Of a stretch of 64,000 bases of DNA, positions 41,481 through 50,537 are shown in pieces. The notes below the pieces were generated by a model. It was not told the DNA's origin. It did not search any database and saw nothing but the letters and a program-made list of their open reading frames with translations. The DNA comes from Cylindrospermum stagnale PCC 7417. Its GTDB lineage: Bacteria; Cyanobacteriota; Cyanobacteriia; Cyanobacteriales; Nostocaceae. Position 1 is the first letter of the stretch. Each line of letters begins with the position of its first letter. The position numbers and the translations under genes were made by a program. The DNA is taken from assembly GCF_000317535.1 (NCBI RefSeq), contig NC_019757.1:2868501-2932500 (forward strand), read 5' to 3'.

Positions 41481-43148
41481 TTATGCGTGGCTTTCAAGGT
41501 TAGCTGTTAAGGGTTCAGATTTGCCATAGCCGTAGGGTTCGCTGAGGATAATGGGGATTTCTTCAAAGTTCTCTACAGGTGGAGGTGAAGAAACTAACCA
41601 TTCTAAACCAATGGCGCGCCAAGGATTATTGGGTGCTTTCTCTCCTTGCATCCAAGAAATCACCATATTGAAAATAAAGGGTAAGGTGGACATCCCTAAA
41701 AGGAAGCCGCCGATGCTAGCGATGATATTCCAAAATGCATATTCTGGCGCATAGGAAGAAACTCGGCGTAACATTCCTTGTAAACCTAAGGGATGCATGG
41801 GTAAAAAGTTGAGGTTAGTGCCGATAAATGCTAACCAAAAATGCAATTTACCCCAGCCTTCTAAATACATCCGCCCTGTCATTTTGGGGAACCAGTGATA
41901 GATGGCTGCATATAAGCCCATCGTCACGGTACCGTAAAGAACATAATGAAAGTGTCCAACTACAAAGTAGGTGTTGTTAACGTGTACATCAACCGGCACA
42001 GAAGAAAGCATGATTCCTGTGATACCGGCGAAAACAAACATTACTAAACCACCCAAAGCGAATAACATGGGGGTATCTAGCCGCAATTTACCGCCCCAGA
42101 TAGTTGCTACCCAAGCAAATACTTTAATGCCTGTGGGAACTGAGACAAACATTGTTGTCAGCATGAAAATCAACCGCATCCAGCTAGGAGTACCGCTGAC
42201 ATACATGTGGTGTACCCAGACGATGCCGCTGACTACGGCAATCAACATTGATGAAATGGCAACGACTTTGTAGCCAAATAAGGGTTTGCGGGAGTAAACC
42301 GGGAAGATTTCTGAGAATATGCCGAAGATGGGCAGAATGATCACATAAACGGCGGGGTGGGAGTAGAACCAAAAGTAATGCTGAAACATGACTGGATTTC
42401 CTCCCTTGGAGGGATCAAAAAAGCCAGTACCGACGGTTAAATCAAGGAGTAACATGACTGCGCCAGCTGTCAGCGCCGGTAGTCCGAAAAGTTGGATTAT
42501 TTGAGCGCTAAATACTGCCCAAACAAATAGGGGCATTTTGAAAAAGCCCATACCAGGGGCGCGCATTTTGACGATTGTCGTCACAAAGTTGACTGCCCCC
42601 ATAATTGAGGACACGCCGGAAATTGCTACCGCTAACAACCAGATAACTTGACCATTAATCAAGTTACCTGTGGGGTTTTGTAAGCTTACTGGTGGATAAG
42701 ACCACCAACCTGCTTGGGCTGGGCCACCGGGAACTAAAAAGCTACCCATTAACAAAATTCCCACTACCGGCACCATCCAAAAGGCAACGGCATTTAAGCG
42801 GGGAAATGCCATATCTCGTGCCCCAATCATTAAGGGGACTAGATAGTTAGCTAAACCAACTAATGAGGGAAATGTCCATAAGAACAGCATGATGGTGCCG
42901 TGCATGGTGAACATTCCGTTATAAACGGTGCGGTCGATTAAATCTGATTCGGGTGTAATTAGTTCTCCCCTAATCACCATCGCGAACATCCCGCCGATGA
43001 GAAAGAAGAGGAATGAGGTAACGAGGTATTGGATACCAATTACTTTGTGGTCAATGCTAAAGCTGAAGTATTCTTTCCAGTTGCCTGGAGGTTGATGATG
43101 TGGCTTTTCACCATCAATACTTATGCTTTCAATGGGAATATTAGTCAT
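41481..43148 (-). CDS. ctaD: Heme-copper terminal oxidase subunit I
   Basis: A 555-residue, 12-helix catalytic subunit. Low-spin heme ligands: FTMHGTIMLFLW and VVGHFHYVLYG. CuB ligands: WFYSHPAVYV plus WVHHMYVSG; the His-Tyr crosslink pair is present. The usual Glu of HPEVYILILP is Ala here, and YSHP is present; this YS pattern marks A2-type oxidases, in which these residues replace the Glu in proton transfer. Together with the CuA-less subunit II this is the cyanobacterial ARTO/Cox3-like enzyme, likely a quinol oxidase. It would reduce oxygen, a role tied in Anabaena heterocysts to oxygen removal (family knowledge). Confidence 0.96.
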   Translation of the reverse strand: MTNIPIESISIDGEKPHHQPPGNWKEYFSFSIDHKVIGIQYLVTSFLFFLIGGMFAMVIRGELITPESDLIDRTVYNGMFTMHGTIMLFLWTFPSLVGLANYLVPLMIGARDMAFPRLNAVAFWMVPVVGILLMGSFLVPGGPAQAGWWSYPPVSLQNPTGNLINGQVIWLLAVAISGVSSIMGAVNFVTTIVKMRAPGMGFFKMPLFVWAVFSAQIIQLFGLPALTAGAVMLLLDLTVGTGFFDPSKGGNPVMFQHYFWFYSHPAVYVIILPIFGIFSEIFPVYSRKPLFGYKVVAISSMLIAVVSGIVWVHHMYVSGTPSWMRLIFMLTTMFVSVPTGIKVFAWVATIWGGKLRLDTPMLFALGGLVMFVFAGITGIMLSSVPVDVHVNNTYFVVGHFHYVLYGTVTMGLYAAIYHWFPKMTGRMYLEGWGKLHFWLAFIGTNLNFLPMHPLGLQGMLRRVSSYAPEYAFWNIIASIGGFLLGMSTLPFIFNMVISWMQGEKAPNNPWRAIGLEWLVSSPPPVENFEEIPIILSEPYGYGKSEPLTANLESHA

Positions 43149-43269
43149 CGAATTTTGGATTTTGGTTGACTGATTTTAGATTGGTGAAAAAAGTGGTAGT
43201 CAATTTTAGATTCTGAATTTTGGATTTTGGATTTTTTTATTCCAAAATCTAAAATCGGCAATCCAAAAT
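43149..43269. repeat. TCCAAAATCTAAAAT-type repeats between ctaC and ctaD
   Basis: Multiple direct and inverted copies of ATTTTAGATT(T/C)(T/G)G and CCAAAATC. A large hairpin can form between the GATTTTGGAT and ATCCAAAATC copies. These are common short repeats in Nostocales. They sit inside an operon, so they may affect the mRNA between the two cistrons. Confidence 0.65.
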
Positions 43270-44184
43270 CTAAAATTGGTTGACCAGGGGAGGTGCGGCA
43301 GGTACAACGGTGGCCCAGCCTGTTTTTACTTTTTGACTGGCTGCTTGGGCATATTCCGCCGCTGCTTGATTGTTTGCGGGAGTTAGCTTTTGGGTTGCAG
43401 CTTTTGCTAACCACTGCTGGTAATCTTCGGGTGATTGGACGACTACATTTGCTTGCATGGTGGCAAAGTAGGTGCCGCTATATTGGGAGTCGGTGAGTTG
43501 GTATTCACCGGGGCGGATGGGTGTGAATTCAAAGTCAATAGTTTGGTTGGGAACTATGTCTTGTTTGAGGCGGAATGCGGGGATGTAGAAGCCGTGGAGT
43601 ACGTCTGCTGATTGCAAAGCTAAACGAATTCGGCGATCGCTAGGTAGATGCAATTCTGTACTTGTGACGTTATTCTCTGGATAGTGGAAAACCCAAGCCC
43701 ACTGTTTAGCCAGCACGTCAATTTTTTCTACAGGTTCGGTTACAGCTGCCTCTTTGGGGGCTGCTAATGCTGTTTGTGTAGCGATGGGGTTGTGTACATG
43801 GAGATGTTCGGCTGGCCCTTGAATTCCCATTTGGTCATAGACTTGATAGCTATAACTAGCAATCCACAGCACTAACATGATGGGAATGGCTGTCCAGACA
43901 ACTTCTAGGGTGACATTACCTTGAATTGGGGGGCCGTCGCTGAAGTCATCTTTAGCCGCGCGATGGAAAATCAGGGAATAAGTGAGAGTGGCTGTCACTC
44001 CCAGAAAGATGAAGGCACCTAAAGTAACTAAGAAACTCAGCAAATCATCAATCAGTACAGATTCGGCTGCGGCTTGGGGGGGAAGCCAGGAGTAAGCTTG
44101 TTTGCCTATCCAGAGACTGATGACTGTAATTGCGATCGCACCGACAATCAAGGTGGCAATATTTAAAGTCTTTCGGAGTGTCAT
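43270..44184 (-). CDS. ctaC: Terminal oxidase subunit II without CuA site (ARTO type)
   Basis: A 304-residue subunit II with two N-terminal helices (TLNIATLIVGAIAITVISLW and LVTLGAFIFLGVTATLTYSLIF) and a periplasmic or lumenal cupredoxin domain. The first CuA His is kept (VLHGFYIPAFRL). The core loop, however, reads TDSQYSGTYFATM where CuA enzymes have CxEyCGxxHxxM: both Cys, the Glu and the second His are changed. CuA cannot form, so cytochrome c or plastocyanin oxidation is unlikely and quinol is the inferred donor. ATG 44184 is preferred over 44235. It is first of the cta genes, after two DUF2231 genes. Confidence 0.93.
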   Translation of the reverse strand: MTLRKTLNIATLIVGAIAITVISLWIGKQAYSWLPPQAAAESVLIDDLLSFLVTLGAFIFLGVTATLTYSLIFHRAAKDDFSDGPPIQGNVTLEVVWTAIPIMLVLWIASYSYQVYDQMGIQGPAEHLHVHNPIATQTALAAPKEAAVTEPVEKIDVLAKQWAWVFHYPENNVTSTELHLPSDRRIRLALQSADVLHGFYIPAFRLKQDIVPNQTIDFEFTPIRPGEYQLTDSQYSGTYFATMQANVVVQSPEDYQQWLAKAATQKLTPANNQAAAEYAQAASQKVKTGWATVVPAAPPLVNQF

Positions 44185-44244
44185 GTTAGTCGTTGATAAT
44201 TGGTGATGAGGTGATTGGTAATTAGTGACTGGCAAAAAGGAAAA

Positions 44245-44283
44245 AACTCTTACCCATTACCCATTACCCGTTACCCATTACCT
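44245..44283. repeat. Short tandem heptamer repeat (CCATTAC type)
   Basis: Five copies of CCATTAC/CCGTTAC between the DUF2231 and ctaC genes; it is the complement of the array at 13851-13902 and overlaps the DUF2231 stop. Confidence 0.75.
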
Positions 44284-44895
44284 GAGGGTTTTGTTCAGGT
44301 CTTGGCCCAATCGCAGCAAACTATCTGCTGTGTTGTGAACGCCAAACTCGGCGGCTAATTGCGCTCCCAGTGTGCCGTGGATATACATAACCAACATCAC
44401 AGTCACCCCTGCAAGCAGATAACTCCACTGCACTTGTCTATCTACTTGGTTGCTGATTTCCCGACTCCACACAAAGCGCTGCCATCCTCTCCAGACAGTC
44501 ATGCCAACAATTACTGCTAATAGCAAAACGCCGATTACACCATGCCAAATCATGGTTTCCATTGCCTGAAATCCCCAGGCACTCTTAACATCAGTCGGTG
44601 GGGTAGCTAGCAACATTTCATAAAAACCAGCCGCCACCGTGAAAAAGGTGATGATGGATGAAGCCAGCATGTTGTACCAGCCAACTTCAAAGAAATAGGC
44701 ACGTTCAACAGAAATTGCCAAAAATTTGAAGACCCATTTTTCCAAGGGGAAAAGAACACCAACGATATCAAAAAGAATCGCAATAATGAACAAACCCAAA
44801 GTCAAATGAACTAAGTTGGGATGAATGGGAATAGTGTAAGGTAGTCCGTTTGCACCTAGTTGGTTGCTTAATTGGTCAATTAGTTCTGAATTCAT
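44278..44895 (-). CDS. DUF2231 membrane protein (second, oxidase operon)
   Basis: A 205-residue membrane protein. It has the DUF2231 start (IPIHPNLVHLTLGLFIIAILFDIVG), then helices around MLASSIITFFTVAAGFYEM, GVIGVLLLAVIVGMTVW and YLLAGVTVMLVMYIHGTLGA. The His residues in HPNLVH, WHG and YIHG could bind heme. The start at ATG 44895 overlaps the preceding stop by four bases (ATGA), so translation is coupled. Its placement directly before ctaC suggests a role in assembly, or as a quinol-side electron-transfer subunit of the oxidase; that is inference. Confidence 0.85.
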   Translation of the reverse strand: MNSELIDQLSNQLGANGLPYTIPIHPNLVHLTLGLFIIAILFDIVGVLFPLEKWVFKFLAISVERAYFFEVGWYNMLASSIITFFTVAAGFYEMLLATPPTDVKSAWGFQAMETMIWHGVIGVLLLAVIVGMTVWRGWQRFVWSREISNQVDRQVQWSYLLAGVTVMLVMYIHGTLGAQLAAEFGVHNTADSLLRLGQDLNKTLR

Positions 44896-45392
44896 GGCAA
44901 AAGACCGTCCTTTATTGCTTCCACAACTGGTACGGTATGCAGTCCATACACCCACACAAGCTGATCACCGAGATATACTTGAAAGCCAACAATTAAAGTT
45001 AAAACTAGACCCGCTGCCATATAGTGAACTGGTAATTTGTGTGGGTTGCGGGTACGAAGTACATAGCGCCACGCTGTAATTGCCGCGAGTATTCCAGAAA
45101 TCGACCAACCCATCAGGGTGTGTACATTTAGCACTGACTTTGCCAAGTCGTAAGGTTCTGCTAAACCCGCTTCAAATTGACCAAAAATAACGGCAACAAA
45201 GACAGCGAGTGTGGCAACACACAAATTCCACCAACTCACTTCAAAAAGGTTAGTTCTGCCAGTGAAATAACCTACTAAATCACAGAAAAAGGCAAATATT
45301 ACCATCGCAATTACGAAGTGAACAACGATGGGATGAAGCGTATCTGGGTAGGGTAAGTTGTGGTCGTTTAACGACGTAAAAAGACTTTGCAT
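44892..45392 (-). CDS. DUF2231 membrane protein (first, oxidase operon)
   Basis: A 166-residue four-helix membrane protein of DUF2231: DTLHPIVVHFVIAMVIFAFFCDLVGYF, then LCVATLAVFVAVIFGQFEAGL, VLNVHTLMGWSISGILAAI and HYMAAGLVLTLIVGFQVYLGDQLV. Paired histidines in HPIVVH, NVHT and HYM resemble the ligand spacing of four-helix cytochrome b proteins. It is the first gene of the five-gene operon and is related to the next gene. A TAGGAGAG ribosome site precedes ATG 45392. Confidence 0.85.
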   Translation of the reverse strand: MQSLFTSLNDHNLPYPDTLHPIVVHFVIAMVIFAFFCDLVGYFTGRTNLFEVSWWNLCVATLAVFVAVIFGQFEAGLAEPYDLAKSVLNVHTLMGWSISGILAAITAWRYVLRTRNPHKLPVHYMAAGLVLTLIVGFQVYLGDQLVWVYGLHTVPVVEAIKDGLLP

Positions 45393-46275
45393 AATTCTCT
45401 CCTAGACATATATGATACTCCTAGACGGAACTTGAATAAGCGATATAAACCCGCTAATATCACTACTAGCATTTACATCTGACTGGATTCTGTTCAATAT
45501 CTGCGCGTTGCGATTCAATTCAGCAAGTGTCAGCTTTTGGTGACTAAATGGGGCGAACTTGCTGCAATTTATAGTGAATGATTTTGGTTCAAGTTGTTTC
45601 CTCATGCCAATATTCTGCAACAGCAATTTTTGATGTAGCTAAATTAAATTGCTGTTGCTTGTTTGATTTACTAGCCCTATCTTTTAGCTTAAGTAAACTT
45701 TTGTGAATTGTCAAAAAAATAAAGGTTAAGCCTTTAAAATTAGTTAGTTAGCAAAAAAAGAAATTTCAAAATGTAACTATTTTTGCTTTCTTTAAATATT
45801 ATTAAATAAAAAAAATAATTTTAATGCTAAATATTTAACATTAATGAATTAAATGTTTGTAATTTAAATTACAGAAGTTTACAGGTTTTCGGATTATGTG
45901 CATAAACTTAGCGACAGAATAATTTTTGTTTTTGGGAAAATTTATGAATTATACATTTTGCATTTGATGCATAATTTATACTCCTGTGACAAAAGATTTA
46001 AATAAATTATTTTCAAACATCGATAACTCGCTAAAAGCTTTGTTAAATAAAAGTCCCATATTATTCTCTGGCTAGAGTAAAAAAAGGGGTTAATCGGTTC
46101 CCATTACCACATTATTGCTGTTTGCTACACAATTCTTACTTTAACTTTGTTGTGGTTAAAATGCTAAAATTCTTAAAATTTGGTTAAATTTTTCAAAATA
46201 TCAGCCATATGGGGTACTTAAAGACATAGAGTACGAAATGTATAATTGCTCTGAGTACAAAATTAAATAAATGTC
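45393..46275. other. Long AT-rich regulatory gap (oxidase operon / egt genes)
   Basis: A 0.9-kb divergent gap with no convincing gene; a 74-codon minus-strand frame at 45402-45626 lacks recognisable features. It is very AT-rich from 45640 to 46050. It contains a perfect NtcA-type site (given separately), so a long 5' leader or distant promoter for one or both operons is plausible. Confidence 0.45.
45859..45872. promoter_or_regulatory. ntcA box: NtcA-type binding site GTA-N8-TAC
   Basis: GTAATTTAAATTAC is a perfect GTA-N8-TAC match inside the 16-base palindrome TGTAATTTAAATTACA. NtcA is the cyanobacterial nitrogen regulator. The site is 467 bp before the oxidase operon and 403 bp before the sulfoxide synthase gene. 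I see no ideal -10 box at the usual 22-base distance in either direction. Confidence 0.5.
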
Positions 46276-47634
46276 ATGGGTATAGTTCCAACGATAGATA
46301 AACTGACATCCGCTCAAGTCCTCAGACTAGATGATTGCAGTTCACAAAGCTTACTCAACTACTTTGAAAATTCCTGGGAACTTGAAGAGAAACTCATGAA
46401 AAGTTTGGTCGGGGAAGATACTTTCTATCTTAACCCTGATCCTTTAAGAAACCGTCTAATTTTTTATCTTGGTCACACATCTGTTTTTTACATCAACAAG
46501 TTAATTAGCGTTGGTTTAATAGAAAAGCGAATTAATTCACAATACGAAATTCTCTTTGAAATCGGAGTTGATCCAGAAACACCGACAGAACTCGATGCAG
46601 CTATGCAAGGAGTTAACTGGCCAGATGTCGGAAAAGTTTGGCAATATCGAGACAAAGCACGGGAGGCCATCACAAAGGTTATTCAAAAAACTTGCCTAAA
46701 TCTCCCCATTGATCAACAGCATCCTTTTTGGGCTTTGCTGATGGGAATAGAACACAGTCGGATTCACTTTGAAACTTCTTCGATGCTGCTGCGTCAATTG
46801 CCTGTTGATCGCCTAAAACGCCCCCAAGGCTGGAATTACGCACCTAGCTATGGTGACACTCCCAAAAATCAAAAGTCAGCAATTCCGGGGGGTGTGGTGC
46901 GACTGGGTAAAGCCAAGGATGATCTTACTTACGGTTGGGATAGCGAATATGGCGATCGCACAATTGAAGTGAAACCGTTTTTAGCTAGCAAGTGTCTAGT
47001 CACTAACAAAGAATTTCTAGAGTTTGTCCAGCAAGATGGCTACAACAACCCCGACTACTGGAATGCTGAATCTGCGGCATGGAAACAACTCTACAACGTC
47101 CAACATCCCAAATTTTGGCTACCCATCCCAGATGGCTACCGCTATCGAGCTACATTCGACGAAATCGACTTACCCCTTGACTGGCCTGTAGAAGTCAACT
47201 ACTACGAAGCGATCGCATTTTGCACTTGGAAAGGCAGAGATATCCGCTTGATGACCGAAGCCGAATGGAATCAAGCCTTACTCACATCCGAGGGAAACCA
47301 CTTATCAACTAACCATAATCTCAACTTACAATTCATTTCCCCTAGTCCAGTAGGAATGTTCAAACCAGCAAACAGCGCTTCTGGTCTTTATGACCTGCGC
47401 GGAAATGTTTGGGAATGGCTAGCAGACACCTTCAACCCCCTACCAGGATTTCAACCCCATCCACTCTACCAAGACCAAGCAGCACCCTTTTTTGATAGCA
47501 GACATCAGATGATGCTCGGTGGTTCTTGGGCTAGTAACGGTTCAATGGCATTACCATCCTATCGTAACTGGTTTCGTCCGTACTTTTATCAGCACGTCGG
47601 TTTTAGAACTGTTCAAGATTTGAATCCTATGTAA
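46276..47634 (+). CDS. egtB: OvoA/EgtB-type sulfoxide synthase
   Basis: A 452-residue non-heme iron enzyme joining a sulfur donor to (trimethyl)histidine. The N-terminal DinB-like domain has YFENSWELEEKLMKSL, LIFYLGHTSVFYINKL and the iron ligands in LMGIEHSRIHFETSS (HxxxHxE). The C-terminal FGE-sulfatase-like domain has PFLASKCLVTNKEFLEFV and SGLYDLRGNVWEWLAD, then LGGSWAS and YRNWFRPYF. The N-terminal motifs are OvoA-like rather than mycobacterial EgtB-like, but the C-terminal methyltransferase of OvoA is absent and egtD follows. Cyanobacterial EgtB enzymes of this OvoA-related kind are known from the literature, so ergothioneine synthesis is likely. Confidence 0.88.
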   Translation: MGIVPTIDKLTSAQVLRLDDCSSQSLLNYFENSWELEEKLMKSLVGEDTFYLNPDPLRNRLIFYLGHTSVFYINKLISVGLIEKRINSQYEILFEIGVDPETPTELDAAMQGVNWPDVGKVWQYRDKAREAITKVIQKTCLNLPIDQQHPFWALLMGIEHSRIHFETSSMLLRQLPVDRLKRPQGWNYAPSYGDTPKNQKSAIPGGVVRLGKAKDDLTYGWDSEYGDRTIEVKPFLASKCLVTNKEFLEFVQQDGYNNPDYWNAESAAWKQLYNVQHPKFWLPIPDGYRYRATFDEIDLPLDWPVEVNYYEAIAFCTWKGRDIRLMTEAEWNQALLTSEGNHLSTNHNLNLQFISPSPVGMFKPANSASGLYDLRGNVWEWLADTFNPLPGFQPHPLYQDQAAPFFDSRHQMMLGGSWASNGSMALPSYRNWFRPYFYQHVGFRTVQDLNPM

Positions 47635-47717
47635 TTTACATTTTTTTCACCTAGAGTCGCTCCAGAGAATTAAAGAGTCAGGATTTTCTAATATCAAACA
47701 ATAGAAGGAATGAAAAA

Positions 47718-48692
47718 ATGCTAATTAAACCTTTGACAATTCTTGATGAACACTATCAAGATTTAAACAATGATGGTGCCGATATTATTCAAAGATTAAC
47801 CCAAACACCAAAGAGTTTACCACCCAAATATTTTTATGATGATCATGGTTCTGAACTATTTGAAAAAATCTGTGAGTTACCTGAATATTACCCCACACGC
47901 ACAGAAGCATGGATTTTGAGCCAATATGCCGATGAAATTGCTCAAATTACAGGCTGTTGTGAACTAGTAGAATTAGGTAGTGGCAGTTCTACTAAAACTC
48001 GTCTTTTATTAGATGCATATCAAAAAATTGCCGATTCTTGTAGATATCTACCCATTGATGTTAGTGGGGGAATTCTCAAAACCAGTGTCCTCCAGCTACA
48101 AAAAGAATATCCTGATTTCTTGATTCATGGATTACTAGGAACTTATGAACAAGCCTTAACTCACCTAGAATCTAACTATTTTCAATCACGAATGCTATTT
48201 TTTCTAGGAAATTCAATCGGGAATTTTGCCACACAAGAATCTGACCAGTTCTTGAGCCAAATTGCTCACACTCTAAAACCAGGAGACTACTTTCTACTCG
48301 GCATTGATTTGCAAAAACCAACAGAAATTTTAGAAGCAGCCTATAACGACATTCAAGAGGTAACGGCTGCTTTTAATTTGAATATGCTCTCTCATTTAAA
48401 TTGGCGGTTTCAAGGTAATTTCGACCTCAATTTATTTAGACATCAAGCAATTTATAATCAAGCTGATACTCAAATTGAAATGTATCTCCATTGCCAAGAG
48501 AGTCATTTGGTATCCCTCGATGTTCTCAATTTAAAAGTTTCCTTTCAAGCTGGAGAAAGCATTCTCACAGAAATCTCTCGCAAGTTCGATTTAGTAAAAT
48601 TGCAAAAACAACTTGCAGACCAAGGACTGAAACCATTGAAAGTTTGGACAGATACTCAAAAGTGGTTTGGCTTAATTCTTTGTCAAGCTTAA
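47718..48692 (+). CDS. egtD: L-histidine N-alpha-methyltransferase
   Basis: A 324-residue SAM-dependent enzyme that trimethylates histidine to hercynine, the first step of ergothioneine synthesis. Seen: LPPKYFYDDHGSELFEKICEL and LPEYYPTRTEAWIL (histidine site), SAM loop LVELGSGSSTKTRLLLDA, YLPIDVSGG and MLFFLGNSIGNFA. An AGAAGGAA ribosome site precedes ATG 47718. It is 83 bp downstream of the sulfoxide synthase, in the same orientation, and would feed it hercynine. Confidence 0.95.
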   Translation: MLIKPLTILDEHYQDLNNDGADIIQRLTQTPKSLPPKYFYDDHGSELFEKICELPEYYPTRTEAWILSQYADEIAQITGCCELVELGSGSSTKTRLLLDAYQKIADSCRYLPIDVSGGILKTSVLQLQKEYPDFLIHGLLGTYEQALTHLESNYFQSRMLFFLGNSIGNFATQESDQFLSQIAHTLKPGDYFLLGIDLQKPTEILEAAYNDIQEVTAAFNLNMLSHLNWRFQGNFDLNLFRHQAIYNQADTQIEMYLHCQESHLVSLDVLNLKVSFQAGESILTEISRKFDLVKLQKQLADQGLKPLKVWTDTQKWFGLILCQA

Positions 48693-48734
48693 TGGCTTTT
48701 TATATCACTAAAAAAAATCACTCTCAGGGTTACT

Positions 48735-49856
48735 ATGCCAGAAATTTGGAACGCGCTAAAAAATATCAATTATTCAGGCATACCAATTGCTAAAATCCTT
48801 GTTATCATTGTCATCCTGACGCTAACACAGGCTTTAAGGCGGTTTTTGGTTGCCGGAATCATTAAAAATATCGAGCGCTTCACTAACAAAACTGAAACTA
48901 AATTTGACGATGAGTTGATCGAAATTATCAAACCCTCCTTAAGCTGGATGATTCTCATTAGTGGACTGTGGCTAGTCAAGGAGATTCTGGCAGAAAATAT
49001 TGGACTGCAATTAAGCGAAACAATCACTAGAATTCTCAACTTAATCGTTGTTTTCATAGTAGCTTATGTGATTTATCGAGCCTCTTCAATTCTTGGGCAG
49101 ATAATTGCTAACATGGTGCTGCACACAGACACTGAGCTTGATGAATTACTTAGGCCATTGATGCCGAAAATTTTTCAATCGGCAGCAATTGTCGTCATCA
49201 CAATTAAGGTAAGTGAGATATTTTTAGGACAATCAGCAGCCGCACTTGTTGGTTTACTAGGTGGTGCTGGGATCACTATAGGGTTGCTGTTAAAAGACAT
49301 TGTTTATGACTGGTTTTGCACACTAATTATCTATTCTGATAATCTCTATAAAGAAGGTGATTGGGTAGGAATATCAGGAATAGATGGTTTTGTGCAAATC
49401 AAAGATATTGGCTTTAGAACCACAAGCTTGCATCTAGCTAAATGGGGCTCTATTCTAAAAATGCCCAACTCTCGGATGATTTCTGGAATTGTGGAGAATT
49501 GGTCACAAAATCCGGGTGACGAACTAAAATGGGGACTGAATTTAATTCTCCGCATTGACGGAATTTCTGCACAACAAACTGCCAGAATTTGCGATAGTAT
49601 TCAAGAATTACCAAAACAGATTCCTGGCTTTTCTCCATCTTGTACAGTGCGATTCAAAAAAATTGAACAAAATGCCCGCGTCATCGAAATTATGGCTTTT
49701 GTTAATGATGACAATCTTTACTTTACGGCAGAGAGAGAATTAAATCTAGCCATACTAGAACTCTTGGAAACAGAGGGCATCGATTTCTTGTCTGTAGAAC
49801 TACAAGCCAACCCAGAGAGCTATAAACCAAGCAGACAAACAGCCGACAAAAATTGA
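48735..49856 (+). CDS. MscS family mechanosensitive channel
   Basis: A 373-residue small-conductance mechanosensitive channel. Four N-terminal hydrophobic helices are followed by the pore helix SAAALVGLLGGAGITIGLLLKDIVYDWF, with Gly/Ala packing. The beta domain then begins (IIYSDNLYKEGDWVGISGIDGFVQIKDIGFRTTSL) with PNSRMISGIVENWS. It opens under membrane tension during osmotic downshock. It starts 42 bp after egtD and is probably cotranscribed, an odd partner for a thiol pathway. It might export a solute, but that is inference. Confidence 0.93.
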   Translation: MPEIWNALKNINYSGIPIAKILVIIVILTLTQALRRFLVAGIIKNIERFTNKTETKFDDELIEIIKPSLSWMILISGLWLVKEILAENIGLQLSETITRILNLIVVFIVAYVIYRASSILGQIIANMVLHTDTELDELLRPLMPKIFQSAAIVVITIKVSEIFLGQSAAALVGLLGGAGITIGLLLKDIVYDWFCTLIIYSDNLYKEGDWVGISGIDGFVQIKDIGFRTTSLHLAKWGSILKMPNSRMISGIVENWSQNPGDELKWGLNLILRIDGISAQQTARICDSIQELPKQIPGFSPSCTVRFKKIEQNARVIEIMAFVNDDNLYFTAERELNLAILELLETEGIDFLSVELQANPESYKPSRQTADKN

Positions 49857-50022
49857 AGACTAAATTCATGTGATTTTTTGCACATTCATAGCATTTTTCA
49901 AGAAACTTGTATAACATTACTAACAGACAAAGCTCCCACAAGCTGACAGTCAATCAAGTAAGTTACTGAATAGGTGATCGCTTGCATCAACTCAAGACCT
50001 TTAAATTAGGAGATTACTAGCA

Positions 50023-50517
50023 ATGAAAACCAATCCTATCCCCCCACAACCAGGTCAAGAATCAGTTTGGGATTATCCCCGTCCTGCTATTTTACAAGAT
50101 ACCAATAAACACCTGAAAGTTATTTGTAACAGCATCGTTTTAGCAGAAACAGACAGAGGTAAAAGAGTCTTAGAAACCAGTCACCCTCCCACCTATTACT
50201 TTCCCCCTGAAGACATTAAACTAGAACATCTAATCGAAACACCGAAAAAAGGTTTGTGTGAATGGAAAGGTCGATATCAATATTATGATGTCCGCATTGG
50301 TGATAAGTATATAAATTATGGTGCTTGGCGATATTTTGACCCCACACCAGATTTTTTGCAGATTGGGGAATACTACGGTTTTATTGCCGCTTTAATGGAT
50401 GCTTGCTATGTCAATGATGAGCTAGTTACGCCTCAATCTGGTGATTTTTATGGAGGATGGATTACCGCTGATATTGTTGGGCCATTTAAAGGTGGTGCTG
50501 GCACATGGGGATGGTAA
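50023..50517 (+). CDS. DUF427 domain protein
   Basis: A 164-residue soluble protein of the DUF427 family. Seen: SVWDYPRPAILQDT (entry), VILAET-like IVLAETDRGKRVLETSHPPTYYF, the block GLCEWKGRYQYYDV with a conserved Cys and Trp, and AWRYFDP. The fold is a small beta-barrel of unknown function. TTAGGAGAT precedes ATG 50023. It is in line with the egt genes, 167 bp after the channel gene. Confidence 0.88.
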   Translation: MKTNPIPPQPGQESVWDYPRPAILQDTNKHLKVICNSIVLAETDRGKRVLETSHPPTYYFPPEDIKLEHLIETPKKGLCEWKGRYQYYDVRIGDKYINYGAWRYFDPTPDFLQIGEYYGFIAALMDACYVNDELVTPQSGDFYGGWITADIVGPFKGGAGTWGW

Positions 50518-50537
50518 ATGGGACAGTTAAATTAAAA

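Noticed and set aside
45402-45626. 74-codon minus-strand frame upstream of the oxidase operon
   Set aside because: No recognisable motif or ribosome site; more likely leader sequence.
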